NCBI RefSeq assembly: GCF_000739735.1 | Contig: NZ_BBJF01000006.1 | Coordinates: forward strand, 1 to 64,000 | DNA: 64,000 bases | Reading direction: 5' to 3' | From: Paraburkholderia ginsengisoli NBRC 100965 | GTDB lineage: Bacteria; Pseudomonadota; Gammaproteobacteria; Burkholderiales; Burkholderiaceae | In this document: positions 28,083 to 37,800 of the stretch, in pieces | How positions within the stretch are numbered: position 1 is the stretch's first letter | Layout of the letters: every line of letters begins with the position of its first letter | The notes under the pieces: generated by a model | What the model saw: the letters and a program-made list of their open reading frames with translations, nothing else | Databases searched by the model: none | What the model was told of the DNA's origin: nothing | Translations under genes and position numbers: made by a program

Positions 28083-28855
28083 GCGCGCGACAACACCGCC
28101 TGCAGGAATGCCCGTGTGCGCGGCTGTGAAGGCGCGGAGAAAATCTCAGCCGGCGGCCCCGCTTCGACGATCACCCCGCCGTCCATCACGACTACCACGT
28201 CGGCCACTTCCTTCGCGAAGCCCATTTCGTGCGTGACGACCACCATCGTCATGCCTTCGCTCGCGAGCAGCTTCATCACCTGCAGCACTTCGCCGACCAG
28301 TTCGGGATCGAGCGCGGACGTCGGTTCGTCGAACAGCATCACGCGCGGCTGCATCGCTAAAGCGCGAGCAATCGCAACCCGTTGCTTCTGACCACCCGAC
28401 AGACTCGCCGGCATCACATGCGCCTTGGGTGCGAGCCCGACTTTTTCCAGCAGCGCCATCGCCGCCGCTTCGGCCTGCGCCTTGCTGAGACCACGCAGCA
28501 TGCGCGGACCAACGGTGACGTTATGCAGCACCGACAAGTGCGGAAACAGATTGAACGACTGAAACACCATGCCGACTTCGGTGCGCAGCACATTCAGCGA
28601 ACGCTCCTTGAGCATCCCGCCTTGCTCGACGAGTCGATGCCCGCAGATGTCGATGGTGCCGCCTTCGGCTTGTTCGAGTCCATTGCAGCAACGCAAAAAG
28701 GTACTCTTACCCGAGCCGCTCGGTCCGATCACCACCACGACCTGTTGTGGCTGGATATCGAAGTCGATACCGTTGAGCACGGTATGCGAGCCGAACGATT
28801 TGGTCAGCCCGCGAATGCTGACGATAGGCTCATTGTTTTTTGCCACGGTATTCAT
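28079..28855 (-). CDS. Polar amino-acid ABC transporter ATP-binding protein
   Basis: ATPase of 258 residues of the HisP/GlnQ type. Walker A is [10 protein letters not shown], the Q-loop segment is [17 protein letters not shown], the signature is [16 protein letters not shown], and Walker B is [14 protein letters not shown]. All catalytic elements are intact. Its start overlaps the permease stop (28852-28855) and its stop overlaps the hutG start (28079-28082), so translation of the three genes is coupled. Confidence 0.95.
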   Translation of the reverse strand: MNTVAKNNEPIVSIRGLTKSFGSHTVLNGIDFDIQPQQVVVVIGPSGSGKSTFLRCCNGLEQAEGGTIDICGHRLVEQGGMLKERSLNVLRTEVGMVFQSFNLFPHLSVLHNVTVGPRMLRGLSKAQAEAAAMALLEKVGLAPKAHVMPASLSGGQKQRVAIARALAMQPRVMLFDEPTSALDPELVGEVLQVMKLLASEGMTMVVVTHEMGFAKEVADVVVVMDGGVIVEAGPPAEIFSAPSQPRTRAFLQAVLSRA

Positions 28856-29520
28856 TGCACCATCCCTCCCGCACGCAAACGACGCTCGACGCGATGCAAC
28901 GCGTAGTTGGTCGCCTGCGTCAGCACCAGATACACCAGCGCGATGGCCAGATACACTTCAAGCGACCGATACGACACGCTGATGATCTTCTGGCCTTCGT
29001 GCATCAGATCGTCGATCGTCAGCAGTGACACTAGCGCCGAGTTCTTGATCAACGCGATGAATTCGTTGCCAAGCGGCGGGATCATCCGCACGACGGCCTG
29101 CGGCAGAATGATCGCGCGCATCGCCTGCCCCGACGACATGCCGATCGAACGCGCTGCCTCCATCTGCCCGCGATCGACGGACTGAATCGCGCCGCGCACG
29201 ATCTCCGAGACGTATGCGGCCGAATACAGGCCGAGCCCCAGCATGCCGCACACGAACGCCGGCAGCAGAATGCCGAATTGCGGCAGGCCGAAGAACAGCA
29301 GGAAGAGTTGCACAAGCAACGGCGTGCCGCGGAAGAACGTCAGGTACGCGGTACAGAGGCTATACACGATGCGCCGCTTCGGCGTCAGCCGGCCAATGCC
29401 GATCAACAGGCCAAGCACGCAGCTGAGCGCGAGCGACGCGGCGGTCACTTCGACCGTCACCAGCGCGCCGTGCATGATGTCCGGCCAACCGGCAATGACC
29501 GGCGAGAAATCGAGTTCCAT
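28852..29520 (-). CDS. Polar amino-acid ABC transporter permease
   Basis: Membrane subunit of 222 residues of the HisMQ family. It has about five helices and the EAA-type coupling loop ([22 protein letters not shown]). I used the ATG at 29520 (MELDFSPV); the open frame to 29562 runs back into the binding-protein gene. It begins 17 bp after the binding-protein stop. A single permease gene is present, so a homodimer is likely. Confidence 0.93.
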   Translation of the reverse strand: MELDFSPVIAGWPDIMHGALVTVEVTAASLALSCVLGLLIGIGRLTPKRRIVYSLCTAYLTFFRGTPLLVQLFLLFFGLPQFGILLPAFVCGMLGLGLYSAAYVSEIVRGAIQSVDRGQMEAARSIGMSSGQAMRAIILPQAVVRMIPPLGNEFIALIKNSALVSLLTIDDLMHEGQKIISVSYRSLEVYLAIALVYLVLTQATNYALHRVERRLRAGGMVQ

Positions 29521-29537
29521 TTCGTTTGCCCGGCCGT

Positions 29538-30293
29538 TTATTGCGCGTCCGCGCCGAACCACTTCTTGACGATCGCCGCATAGGTGCCATCAGCCTTGAT
29601 CTTGGCGAGCGCGGTGTTGAAGGCGGCTTTCAGTTGCGGCTCGTCCTTGCGCACGGCGATGCCGTAGGCTTCGGTCGTCAGTGTTTTGTCGAGCACGCGG
29701 AAACCGCTGCGCGTTTTCGCGAGTTGATACGCGGCCGGCTTGCCCGTCACGGCAGCGTCGGCGCGACCGATCCCCACGAGATCGAACATCTCCTGGTTCT
29801 TCTCGACCTCGACGCGCGTGATCTGCGGGTAGTTGTCGCGCAGGAAGTTCACCGACTTCGTGCCCACCTGGACTGAGACTTTCTTGCCGTTCAGATCGGC
29901 CACCGTCTTGATCGGCGAATCGCTTTTCACCAGCACGGCCAGACCGCCCGCGTAATACGAATCGGTGAAGTCGACCACTTTCGCGCGCTCGTCGGTAATG
30001 TAGATGCCGGAGATCGCAGCGTCGAAACGATGCGCGATCAAGCCCGGGATCAGCCCTTTGAAGTCGATGTCGGTCCATTGCACGCGTTTGCCCATCGCCT
30101 TCGCGAGCGCATTCATCAGGTCGACGTCGAAGCCGGTGCGTGCGCCGTTCTCGGTGTACTCCATCGGCGGGAAGGTGGCGTCGGTGGCGACGTTGAGCAC
30201 GTCCGGCGTTTGTGCCGACGCCGCGCCGGAAAATCCGGCAAAGGTCACGGCGAACGTGACGCAGGCGAGGGATAACAGTCGTTGCAGCTTCAT
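29538..30293 (-). CDS. Periplasmic amino-acid-binding protein of the ABC transporter
   Basis: Family-3 solute-binding protein of 251 residues with a clear signal peptide (MKLQRLLSLACVTFAVTFAG, cleavage near GAASA-QTPDV). Ligand-binding features include FPPMEYTENGARTGFDVDLM and FDAAISGIYITDERAKVVDF. An AAGGAG precedes the ATG. It is the first gene of the operon with permease, ATPase and hutG. The substrate is predicted to be histidine, formiminoglutamate or a related polar amino acid, only from the hutG linkage. Confidence 0.94.
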   Translation of the reverse strand: MKLQRLLSLACVTFAVTFAGFSGAASAQTPDVLNVATDATFPPMEYTENGARTGFDVDLMNALAKAMGKRVQWTDIDFKGLIPGLIAHRFDAAISGIYITDERAKVVDFTDSYYAGGLAVLVKSDSPIKTVADLNGKKVSVQVGTKSVNFLRDNYPQITRVEVEKNQEMFDLVGIGRADAAVTGKPAAYQLAKTRSGFRVLDKTLTTEAYGIAVRKDEPQLKAAFNTALAKIKADGTYAAIVKKWFGADAQ

Positions 30294-30377
30294 GGGGCAG
30301 GCTCCTTGTAGTTCTGTCGGTTCGTGTGGTTCATTCGGAATCCGTACTGAAGAACGAAATGAACAGGCTTCGTCCGG

Positions 30378-31142
30378 TCAATCGGTTTGCAGGTGCTCGG
30401 AAATAGCGCGGGCCGTGCGTAGCGTCCCGTCGATGAATTGGCTTTCGCGGCCGATAGCCCGCGTGGACGGCGCCATCAACGTGATCGAGGCGCCGCTACC
30501 GGCGCTGCGTCCACTTCGATGAAAGATCGGCGCGCTGACGCCCCACACGCCCGGATCGACTTCGCTGTCGCTGACGGCGTAGCCTTGGGCGCGAATCTGC
30601 TGGAGTTCTGCTTCGATGCTGGCGCGGCCAGCGGGGTCGTGGTCGAACACGCTATCGAGCACTTCGGCACGCGCCTTGTCGGCCATGAACGCCAGCAGCG
30701 ATTTCGCCGAAGCGCCCGCCTTGAGCGGCACGGCGCGGCCTTTCTCGAACGAGCAACGCAACGAATGCTGGCTGTCGACCATCTCGAGACACATCACCTG
30801 ATGCTTGACCGCGACCACCAGCCCAATGCTTTCCTGCGACGCGCGCGCGAGTTGCTGCATTTCGCTGCGGCTCGCTTCGACGAGCAGCGAATTCACATCG
30901 AAGCCAAGCGCGAGTTGCAGGCTGATCGGACCGGGCGCGTAATACCCGGCGTTTTCGGCGACGAAACCCCAGCGCTTGAGTAGCGCGATCTGCCGGTACA
31001 GCGTGCTTTGCGCAAGGCCGGTCACCGCCAGCAGATCCTTGACCGACATCGCCCTGCCATGACTGGCGAGCGCCGCCAGCACCAGCAGCACCCGTTCGGC
31101 CCCTGTCACACCTTGTTCCACGTTCACGATCACCGCCCGCAA
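30378..31142 (-). CDS. IclR-family transcriptional regulator
   Basis: Regulator of 254 residues with an N-terminal winged helix (AMSVKDLLAVTGLAQSTLYRQIALLKRWGFV) and a C-terminal IclR effector domain (LRCSFEKGRAVPLKAGASAKSLLAF). It lies 84 bp upstream of the binding-protein gene, co-directional, and probably controls that operon. The start is uncertain: TTG at 31142 or the nearby GTG codons at 31133 and 31127 are all possible. The helix-turn-helix is complete from any of them. Confidence 0.9.
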   Translation of the reverse strand: MRAVIVNVEQGVTGAERVLLVLAALASHGRAMSVKDLLAVTGLAQSTLYRQIALLKRWGFVAENAGYYAPGPISLQLALGFDVNSLLVEASRSEMQQLARASQESIGLVVAVKHQVMCLEMVDSQHSLRCSFEKGRAVPLKAGASAKSLLAFMADKARAEVLDSVFDHDPAGRASIEAELQQIRAQGYAVSDSEVDPGVWGVSAPIFHRSGRSAGSGASITLMAPSTRAIGRESQFIDGTLRTARAISEHLQTD

Positions 31143-31191
31143 TCCATCAAGGGCTCAGGATGCCAGAACGTTCTCAGGTTTCAAAAATAGA

Positions 31192-31210
31192 ATTCCCACT
31201 GAATGGGAAT
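31192..31210. promoter_or_regulatory. Inverted repeat upstream of the iclR-type gene
   Basis: ATTCCCA (31192-31198) and TGGGAAT (31204-31210) form perfect 7-bp arms around CTGAA, 50-68 bp before the IclR start. The placement suits an autoregulatory operator. A second weak repeat, GTTCATT 30329-30335 with AATGAAC 30358-30364, lies before the binding-protein gene but has a different sequence. Confidence 0.4.
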
Positions 31211-31263
31211 GGAGGGCAAGGGATTTCCCCAAGTCGGGATGAAATGAGTGCGAGCACGGGACG

Positions 31264-32154
31264 CTAAAGCGCAATCACCGTCACACCCACTTCCACGCGA
31301 TGCGCGCCGCCGCCCAGAATCATTCCGCGCAGCAACGACACGTCGCTGTAATCGCGGCCGATTGCGAGCGTCACGTGATCGACATCGGCTAGCACGTCGT
31401 TGGTCGGATCGAGATCTATCCAGCCGCTTTGCGGACAATGTACCGACACCCACGCATGCGACGCATCCGCGCCGATCAAACGCGGCTGCCCAGGCGGCGG
31501 ATCGTTGCGCAGATACCCGCTCACATAGCGCGCCGGCAAACCCAGCGATCGCAGGCAGCCGATCATCACCTGCGCGAAGTCCTGGCACACACCGCTCCTC
31601 AATTCGAACGCGCGCTCGGCGGGGGTATCGAACATCGTTGCCGATGGCTTGTAGGCGAAGTCATCGTGAATACGATGCATCAGATCGATCGATCCGGCAG
31701 CGATTGGCCGGCCCGGCGGAAAGCTCGGTAACGCATAGGCGCGCAGCGACGGCCGCGGCACGATGTTCGGCGACGCGAAACAGAACTCCACCTCCGGCCT
31801 GAACTGGCCGCCGACGCGGAACTGCAGCGCATCCGCGACTTCTTCCCATGCGGGCGTCGCGTCGGGATCGAGGTCGGTCCAGCGCGGCGTCAGCGCCACC
31901 GTCGTTTCGCTGACGAGTTGCAGGCGTTCGTGCGGCGCATCCAGCGCGAAGTACAGCACGTCGTTGCCGAACGCATCGGTGCGGCTATGCAGATACGACG
32001 GCTCCGGTTCGATCCACGCGCTATGCGAGACCAGCCGCTGCCATGAACAGGCGATCGGGCGGATCGTCGCGAGATGCTGCGCGGTCTCGACATACGTCGA
32101 GTAAAGGTAAGTCGTGCGATGTGAAACGGACAGAACAATCGGCGCGTGCTTCAT
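31264..32154 (-). CDS. Transglutaminase-like cysteine peptidase, locus B
   Basis: Protein of 296 residues with a bacterial transglutaminase N-terminal beta domain (SVSHRTTYLYSTYVETAQHL) and a catalytic core. The Cys is in RSGVCQDFAQVM, the His in DASHAWVSVH, and the Asp in GWIDLDPTND. The ATG at 32154 overlaps the upstream fusion gene's stop in an ATGA, so the two are coupled; a GTG two codons earlier is possible. It is paralogous to the locus A gene at 8979-9797 and shares the RYVSGY(L/M) and GVCQD segments. It is the last gene of the locus B run. Confidence 0.93.
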   Translation of the reverse strand: MKHAPIVLSVSHRTTYLYSTYVETAQHLATIRPIACSWQRLVSHSAWIEPEPSYLHSRTDAFGNDVLYFALDAPHERLQLVSETTVALTPRWTDLDPDATPAWEEVADALQFRVGGQFRPEVEFCFASPNIVPRPSLRAYALPSFPPGRPIAAGSIDLMHRIHDDFAYKPSATMFDTPAERAFELRSGVCQDFAQVMIGCLRSLGLPARYVSGYLRNDPPPGQPRLIGADASHAWVSVHCPQSGWIDLDPTNDVLADVDHVTLAIGRDYSDVSLLRGMILGGGAHRVEVGVTVIAL

Positions 32155-34790
32155 GACCACACCTGTGAAGCGACGGTGCTCGCGTGACTGAAGTAGCGCG
32201 CGCTGATTTCATGCGCGGCCGCGCCGACGAACCCGCCAATCTGATCGCAGACCGCCGTCAGTTGCGGGTAAGCGCCGTTGTCGTCGACTTCGCACAGCGA
32301 CTCCAGCGACGGCAGTAACGCGGCCGGCGGCATCAGTTCCGCGAACGGACGATGCCGCACGCTGCCCGCGGCCACGGCGATCTCATCGAGCTTCTTGCGC
32401 AAACGTTCGTACACGCCGTAGATGCCGCGCGGGTTGGTCGGCTCGATCACCAGCAGATCGAGCAGGGCCGGCACTTCGAAGCGGCCCGGATAGAGCGAAC
32501 GATAAGTGAGCGTACTGTCGAACAGCTGCAGCAGCAGATCGAAACCAGCGGGCGTCGCGAGCTGACCGTGATCGGCAACCGCGCGCAGCAACGACGTCAT
32601 CGCCGACACACGTTCGATATGGCGCCCGACGAACAGCAAACGCCATGCTTCGTCGCGCGTCATGCGATCGCCTTGTGCGCCGCTGATCGCCGACAATTGC
32701 ACCGACAGCCGTTCGAGCGCGTTGACCAGCGTCACGCGGTCATAACGGTCATAGCGTTGGCCACGACCATTTGTGCCGCCACTGCCGTTGCTGCCGTTCC
32801 CCGCCCCCGTCGCCGGCATCAGCGTCTGCAACGCATCGCGGAAGTCGTTGCGCGACGCGAGGATCGTGCGCCAATGATCGTTCGACAGCCGGCCGCGCAC
32901 TTCGCCATTCGAGCGCGCCTGGCAGTTCAGATTCTGGCCGATGCTCGCGGCCCCGGTGCTCTCGCTCAGATTCGCGACCAGCGCGCGTTCGAACGCTTGC
33001 GGCGAAGGCGGCGAGGCCATGTCGCCGGATTGCACGAGGCCGCATTGCAGCGCGAGTTCGACCAGCGTCGGGAACATCGCGTCGGCATCGTTGCCTTCCA
33101 GCGAGCCGAGAATCAGCCGCAACAGCCGCACGTTGTTTTCGGCGCGTTCGCCGTAACGCCCTGCCCAGAAGAGATTTTCCGCCGCGCGACTCGACACGGT
33201 GCGATGTTTGCGCGCGAGGTCGGCGGGCTGCATCGGCGAAGGCAGCAGCGTGAACGTCGAAGTCGGCTGGCTCGACAGCACCCATGTATCGACGCTGCTG
33301 CCGCCGTATTGCATCGACACTGTCGCCTGACGTTCGGCGGCCATCCGCGTGAAGCCGCCCGGCATCACGTGCCAGCCTCCGTTGACGTCGGCGATCGCAT
33401 AGGCGCGCAGCACCGACGGACGGCGGCCGATGGTGCCGTCCTCGTAACGGGGCGTGCACGAAAAGCGCTGCACCTGCTGGATCGTGTAGGTGTCGGGCAT
33501 CGCTTCGATGCGCTCGCGCCATGCGGAGAGCGTCTGCTTGCCCTGCTCGATGCCGGGCGGCGCATCGCGCCCGGCGACCGGCCACGTCGGCACGATGAAC
33601 GCTTCGTCGAGCCGCGCGAACGCATGTTCGCGCGCGGCCTCTTCGCCGCACCACCAGGTCGCGACGCTGGGCAACACGAGGTCTTCGTCGAGCAGCACTT
33701 CGGCGATGCCTGGCAGAAAACCATGCAAGGCCGGCGACTCGACGAAGCCCGAGCCTGGCACGTTCGACACGATTACATTGCCCGCACGCATCACCTGCAA
33801 CAGGCCCGGCACGCCGATGCTCGAATCGGCGCGCAGTTCGACCGGATCGCAGAAGGCGTCGTCGAGACGGCGCAATACGACGTGCACGCGTTCGAGCCCG
33901 GCGAGCGTCTTCAGATAAAGCATGTCGTCGCGCACGGTCAGGTCCTTGCCCTCGACCAGCGTGACGCCGAGATAGCGCGCGAGAAACACGTGCTCGAAAT
34001 AGGTCTCGCTGAACGGCCCCGGCGTGAGCAGCGCGATATGCGGCGACGCTTCGGCACCGGCACTGCCGGCCTGATCGCGCATGGTCGAACGCGCCGATTG
34101 CGCGAGCGTCGCGATCAGTTGCGAATAGGTCGGCGCGAGACGGCTCACGCGCATCGAGCGGAACGGATCGGCGAACAGCGTCGAGACGATCAGCCGGTTT
34201 TCCAAAGCGTAGCCGAGACCCGACGGCGCTTCCGTGCGATGCGCCATCACCGTCCACTCGCCATTCGGGGTCCGCGCGAGATCGACCGCGACCACCTGTA
34301 AAAACTGGCCGCCGGGCGGCGTGAAGCCCTTCACCGAACGCAGATAGCCGGGATGCCCGAACACCAGCGCGGGCGGCAGTTGCCCGCGTTCGAGCAGCGT
34401 CTGCGGCCCATAGATATCGGCGACGATTGCATTGAGCAGATGCGCTCGCTGCGTCACGCCGCGCTCGATGTGCGCCCACTCGTCCTCGCTGATCAGGAAC
34501 GGCAGCAGGTCGAGCGCCCAGGGCCGCGACTCGCCGTTATCCGCGTAGACGTTGTAGCTGATGTCGTTGTCGCGAACCTGCTGAGCGACCGACGCGCGGT
34601 GACCCTCCAGCCGCGCCACCCCGTCTTCGCCGAGCCGCTCGAAGAATTGCCGCCACGGTTCGCGCAACCCGCCCGACGCGTCGCGCAACTCGTCCCAATG
34701 TCCGTCATAGCCCGGCAGCAGCCGCAACAGGGACGAAGCGTCGGCGCGAGTCGCGGACGCTTCGAAGGGAAAAGTCGATTGAAAGGCCAA
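32151..34790 (-). CDS. Circularly permuted ATP-grasp domain fused to an alpha-E domain, locus B
   Basis: Protein of 879 residues. Residues ~1-510 align with the ATP-grasp ligase of locus A (ALDLLPFLISEDEWAHIERG, PSGLGYALENRL, VTLVEGKDLTVRDDMLYLKT, SSIGVPGLLQVMRAGNVIV). From ~530 on it is an alpha-E domain (RTVSSRAAENLFWAGRYGERAEN, VGRHIERVSAM). This is the fused form of two genes that are separate in locus A. Where locus A has the KEVHGAGGYG loop, this protein has EAFIVPTWPVAGRD, so nucleotide binding may be lost or altered. A Gly/Asn-rich linker (GAGNGSNGSGGTNGRGQ) interrupts the alpha-E part. It lies 29 bp after the DUF2126 gene. Confidence 0.92.
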   Translation of the reverse strand: MAFQSTFPFEASATRADASSLLRLLPGYDGHWDELRDASGGLREPWRQFFERLGEDGVARLEGHRASVAQQVRDNDISYNVYADNGESRPWALDLLPFLISEDEWAHIERGVTQRAHLLNAIVADIYGPQTLLERGQLPPALVFGHPGYLRSVKGFTPPGGQFLQVVAVDLARTPNGEWTVMAHRTEAPSGLGYALENRLIVSTLFADPFRSMRVSRLAPTYSQLIATLAQSARSTMRDQAGSAGAEASPHIALLTPGPFSETYFEHVFLARYLGVTLVEGKDLTVRDDMLYLKTLAGLERVHVVLRRLDDAFCDPVELRADSSIGVPGLLQVMRAGNVIVSNVPGSGFVESPALHGFLPGIAEVLLDEDLVLPSVATWWCGEEAAREHAFARLDEAFIVPTWPVAGRDAPPGIEQGKQTLSAWRERIEAMPDTYTIQQVQRFSCTPRYEDGTIGRRPSVLRAYAIADVNGGWHVMPGGFTRMAAERQATVSMQYGGSSVDTWVLSSQPTSTFTLLPSPMQPADLARKHRTVSSRAAENLFWAGRYGERAENNVRLLRLILGSLEGNDADAMFPTLVELALQCGLVQSGDMASPPSPQAFERALVANLSESTGAASIGQNLNCQARSNGEVRGRLSNDHWRTILASRNDFRDALQTLMPATGAGNGSNGSGGTNGRGQRYDRYDRVTLVNALERLSVQLSAISGAQGDRMTRDEAWRLLFVGRHIERVSAMTSLLRAVADHGQLATPAGFDLLLQLFDSTLTYRSLYPGRFEVPALLDLLVIEPTNPRGIYGVYERLRKKLDEIAVAAGSVRHRPFAELMPPAALLPSLESLCEVDDNGAYPQLTAVCDQIGGFVGAAAHEISARYFSHASTVASQVWS

Positions 34791-34819
34791 GGTCGTGTCG
34801 TTTTATATCTAGGCGGGTT

Positions 34820-37800
34820 TCACCAGTAGCGCAGATCGAGCGTGAACGGAAACTCGAGACTGCGCTGCGGCATGTCGACCGTGAGCGGCCCCGGCGTATG
34901 ACCCGACGCGAAGAAGCGCGCGCGCCGCCGGCTTTCCGCCTCATAGGCGTTGACCGGGAAGGTCTGGTAATTGCGCCCGCCCGGATGAGCGACATGATAC
35001 TGGCATCCGCCCACCGAGCGGCCGGTCCAGGTGTCGACCAGATCGAAAGTGAGCGGCGCGTCGACGCCGATGGTCGGATGCAGCGCCGATGGTTGCGACC
35101 ACGCGCGAAAGCGCACGCCCGCTACGTACTCGCTGACGCGGCCGGTCGGCTGCAACGGCACCGGCACGCCGTTGACGCTCAGCACATGGCGATTGCCGTT
35201 AAGGCCCAGCGCGCGCACTTCGAGCCGCTCCACCGACGAATCCACGTAACGCACGGTGCCGCCTGGCGAGCCCTCCTCTCCCATTACGTGCCACGGTTCG
35301 AGCGCGTTGCGGATCGTCAGCTCGACGCCGTTCACCGTGGTCTCGCCGACCAGTGGGAAGCGGAATTCGAAATGCGGCGCGAACCAGCTGCTGTCGAATG
35401 CGAAGCCCGCGCGATTCAACTCGCCGAGGACGTCGTCGAAATCCATCTTCACGAAAGTGCCGAGCAGGAAGCGGTCGTGCAACTCGGTGCCCCAGCGCGT
35501 AAGCCGCTGCGTGTACGGCTTGCGCCAGAAGCGCGCCACCAGCGCGCGCAGCAGCAACTGCTGCACGAGACTCATGCGCGCGTGCGGCGGCATTTCGAAG
35601 CCGCGCAATTCGAGCAGGCCGAGACGGCCGGTCGGGCCATCGGGTGAATAGAGCTTGTCGATGCAGAACTCGGCGCGGTGCGTGTTGCCGGTCACGTCGA
35701 TCAGGATGTTGCGCAACGAGCGGTCGATCATCCATGCGGGCAGGTTCGCGCTGTCACGCCCGCCGAGCAGATCGATCTGCCGCTGCAACTCGCGGAACGC
35801 GACTTCGAGTTCGTAGACCTGATCGTTGCGCGCTTCGTCGATGCGCGGCGCCTGGCTGGTCGGTCCGATGAACAACCCCGAGAACAGATACGACAGCGAC
35901 GGATGGTTGTGCCAGTACGCGATCAGGCTCGCGAGCAGATCGGGCCGGCGCAGGAACGGACTGTCGGCGGGCGTCGCGCCGCCGAGCACGAGATGATTGC
36001 CGCCGCCGGTGCCGGTGTGCCGGCCGTCGGTCATGAACTTCTCGCTGCTCAGATAGCTGTGCGCCGCCGACTCGTACAGGTACTCGGTGTGATCGACCAG
36101 TTGCTCCCAGTTCGCGGCCGGATGAATGTTCACTTCGATCACGCCGGGGTCCGGCGTTACCTGCAGCATTTTCAAACGCGCGTCGCGCGGCGGCGGGTAG
36201 CCTTCGAGCACAACCTGCATCTTCAACTCGGCGGCCGTCGCTTCGACCGCGGCGAGCAGGTCGAGATAATCGTCGAGTTCGGTGAGCGGCGGCATGAACA
36301 CATGCAGCAACGAGCGGCCGCTGCCGAACGCGTCGGCTTCGGCTTTCGGACCGGCCGCACGCTTCGGGTCGCGCGCCTCGACGCAGATCGCGGTGCGCAG
36401 CGTTTCCTTCGACGACTCGCCGCGCGCCGGCGGCGGCTCGTCGCCGGCTTGACGCGCATAGGCCAACGCGCCGCTGCCCGGCATGCCGCTCAGCAGGTCC
36501 GCAGCCGATAGCGACAACGCGGCGACGCGCCGCTTCTCGGCTAGCGTCTGCGCGTCACTCGCGGCGGGTTCGCCGCCTCGCGGATCGCCTTCGTATTGCA
36601 TCCGCAACTGCGCGGCCGAACGCAACGGCACCGGCGGCGCGAACGGATCGTGGGCGTGCTGATACGGATAGTCGGTCTTCGACACCCACGGCAGCGAGTC
36701 CAGCGGCAACCGGTAGCCCATCGGCGAATCGCCGGGAATCAGGTACATGCGTTCGTCACGGAAGAACCAGCGGCCGCTCACCCACTTCGGCGCTTCGTTC
36801 GGCACGTCGCGCTCGCGCGCGAGCGGCAGCACGTAGCCGGTCGCGCCGCTCAGGCCCGCATCGAACACGCGGCGCAGACGCACGCGCTCCAGTTCGTCGT
36901 CGAGGCGCGCGTCGAACGGATCGACGTTGACCGGCAAGCGGCGCTCGCGCCACAGGTAGTACCAGACGTCTTCGAAACCGGGCTGGATGCAGTCGGTGTC
37001 GAGCGCGAGCCTGGTCGCGAGATGCTCAAGGAAGCGTTGCGCGTCGCCGGCGGTGTAGCGGCCGGGCTCACGCTCGTCGGCGAACAGCGTCGGGTTTCGC
37101 CAGCACGGCTCGCCGTCGGCACGCCAGTAGAGCGACATCGCCCAGCGCGGCAACTGCTCGCCCGGATACCACTTGCCCTGGCCGATATGCAGGAAGCCGT
37201 TCGCGCCGTAACGCGCGCGCAGCTTGTCCATCAGCGCGACCGCGTAGCCGCGCTTGGTCGGGCCGAGCGCGTCGGTGTTCCATTCGGCGGCGTCGCGGTC
37301 GCGCACCGACACGAAGGTCGGCTCGCCGCCCATCGTCAGGCGCACGTCCATGTCGGCCAGTTGCCGGTCGACCTGCTCGCCCATTTTCAGCACATCGCTC
37401 CATGCCGCTTCGCTATAAGGCAGCGTGACGCGCGGCGTTTCCAGCACCCGCTCGATCGACATCGTGTGCTCGAACTCGACCTCCGATTCGTCGACCGCGC
37501 CGGAAATCGGCGCGGCGCTGCCCGGCTCGGGCGTGCACGCGACCGGGATGTGCCCTTCGCCCGCGAGCAGACCGGAGGTCGGATCGAGGCCGATCCAGCC
37601 CGCGCCCGGCAGGTACACCTCGCACCACGCGTGCAGATCGGTGAAGTCGACTTCGGTGCCGCTCGGGCCGTCGATGGATTTGACGTCGGGCGCGAGTTGC
37701 AGCAGGTAGCCGGACACGAAGCGCGCGGCAAGCCCCAATTGCCGCAGCGTCTCCACCAGCAGCCAGCCCGAATCGCGGCACGAGCCCGCGGCGCTCACCA

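Noticed and set aside
32352..34301. Long plus-strand frame opposite the ATP-grasp/alpha-E fusion
   Set aside because: Antisense shadow with no domain pattern and no ribosome site; the minus-strand gene is conserved.
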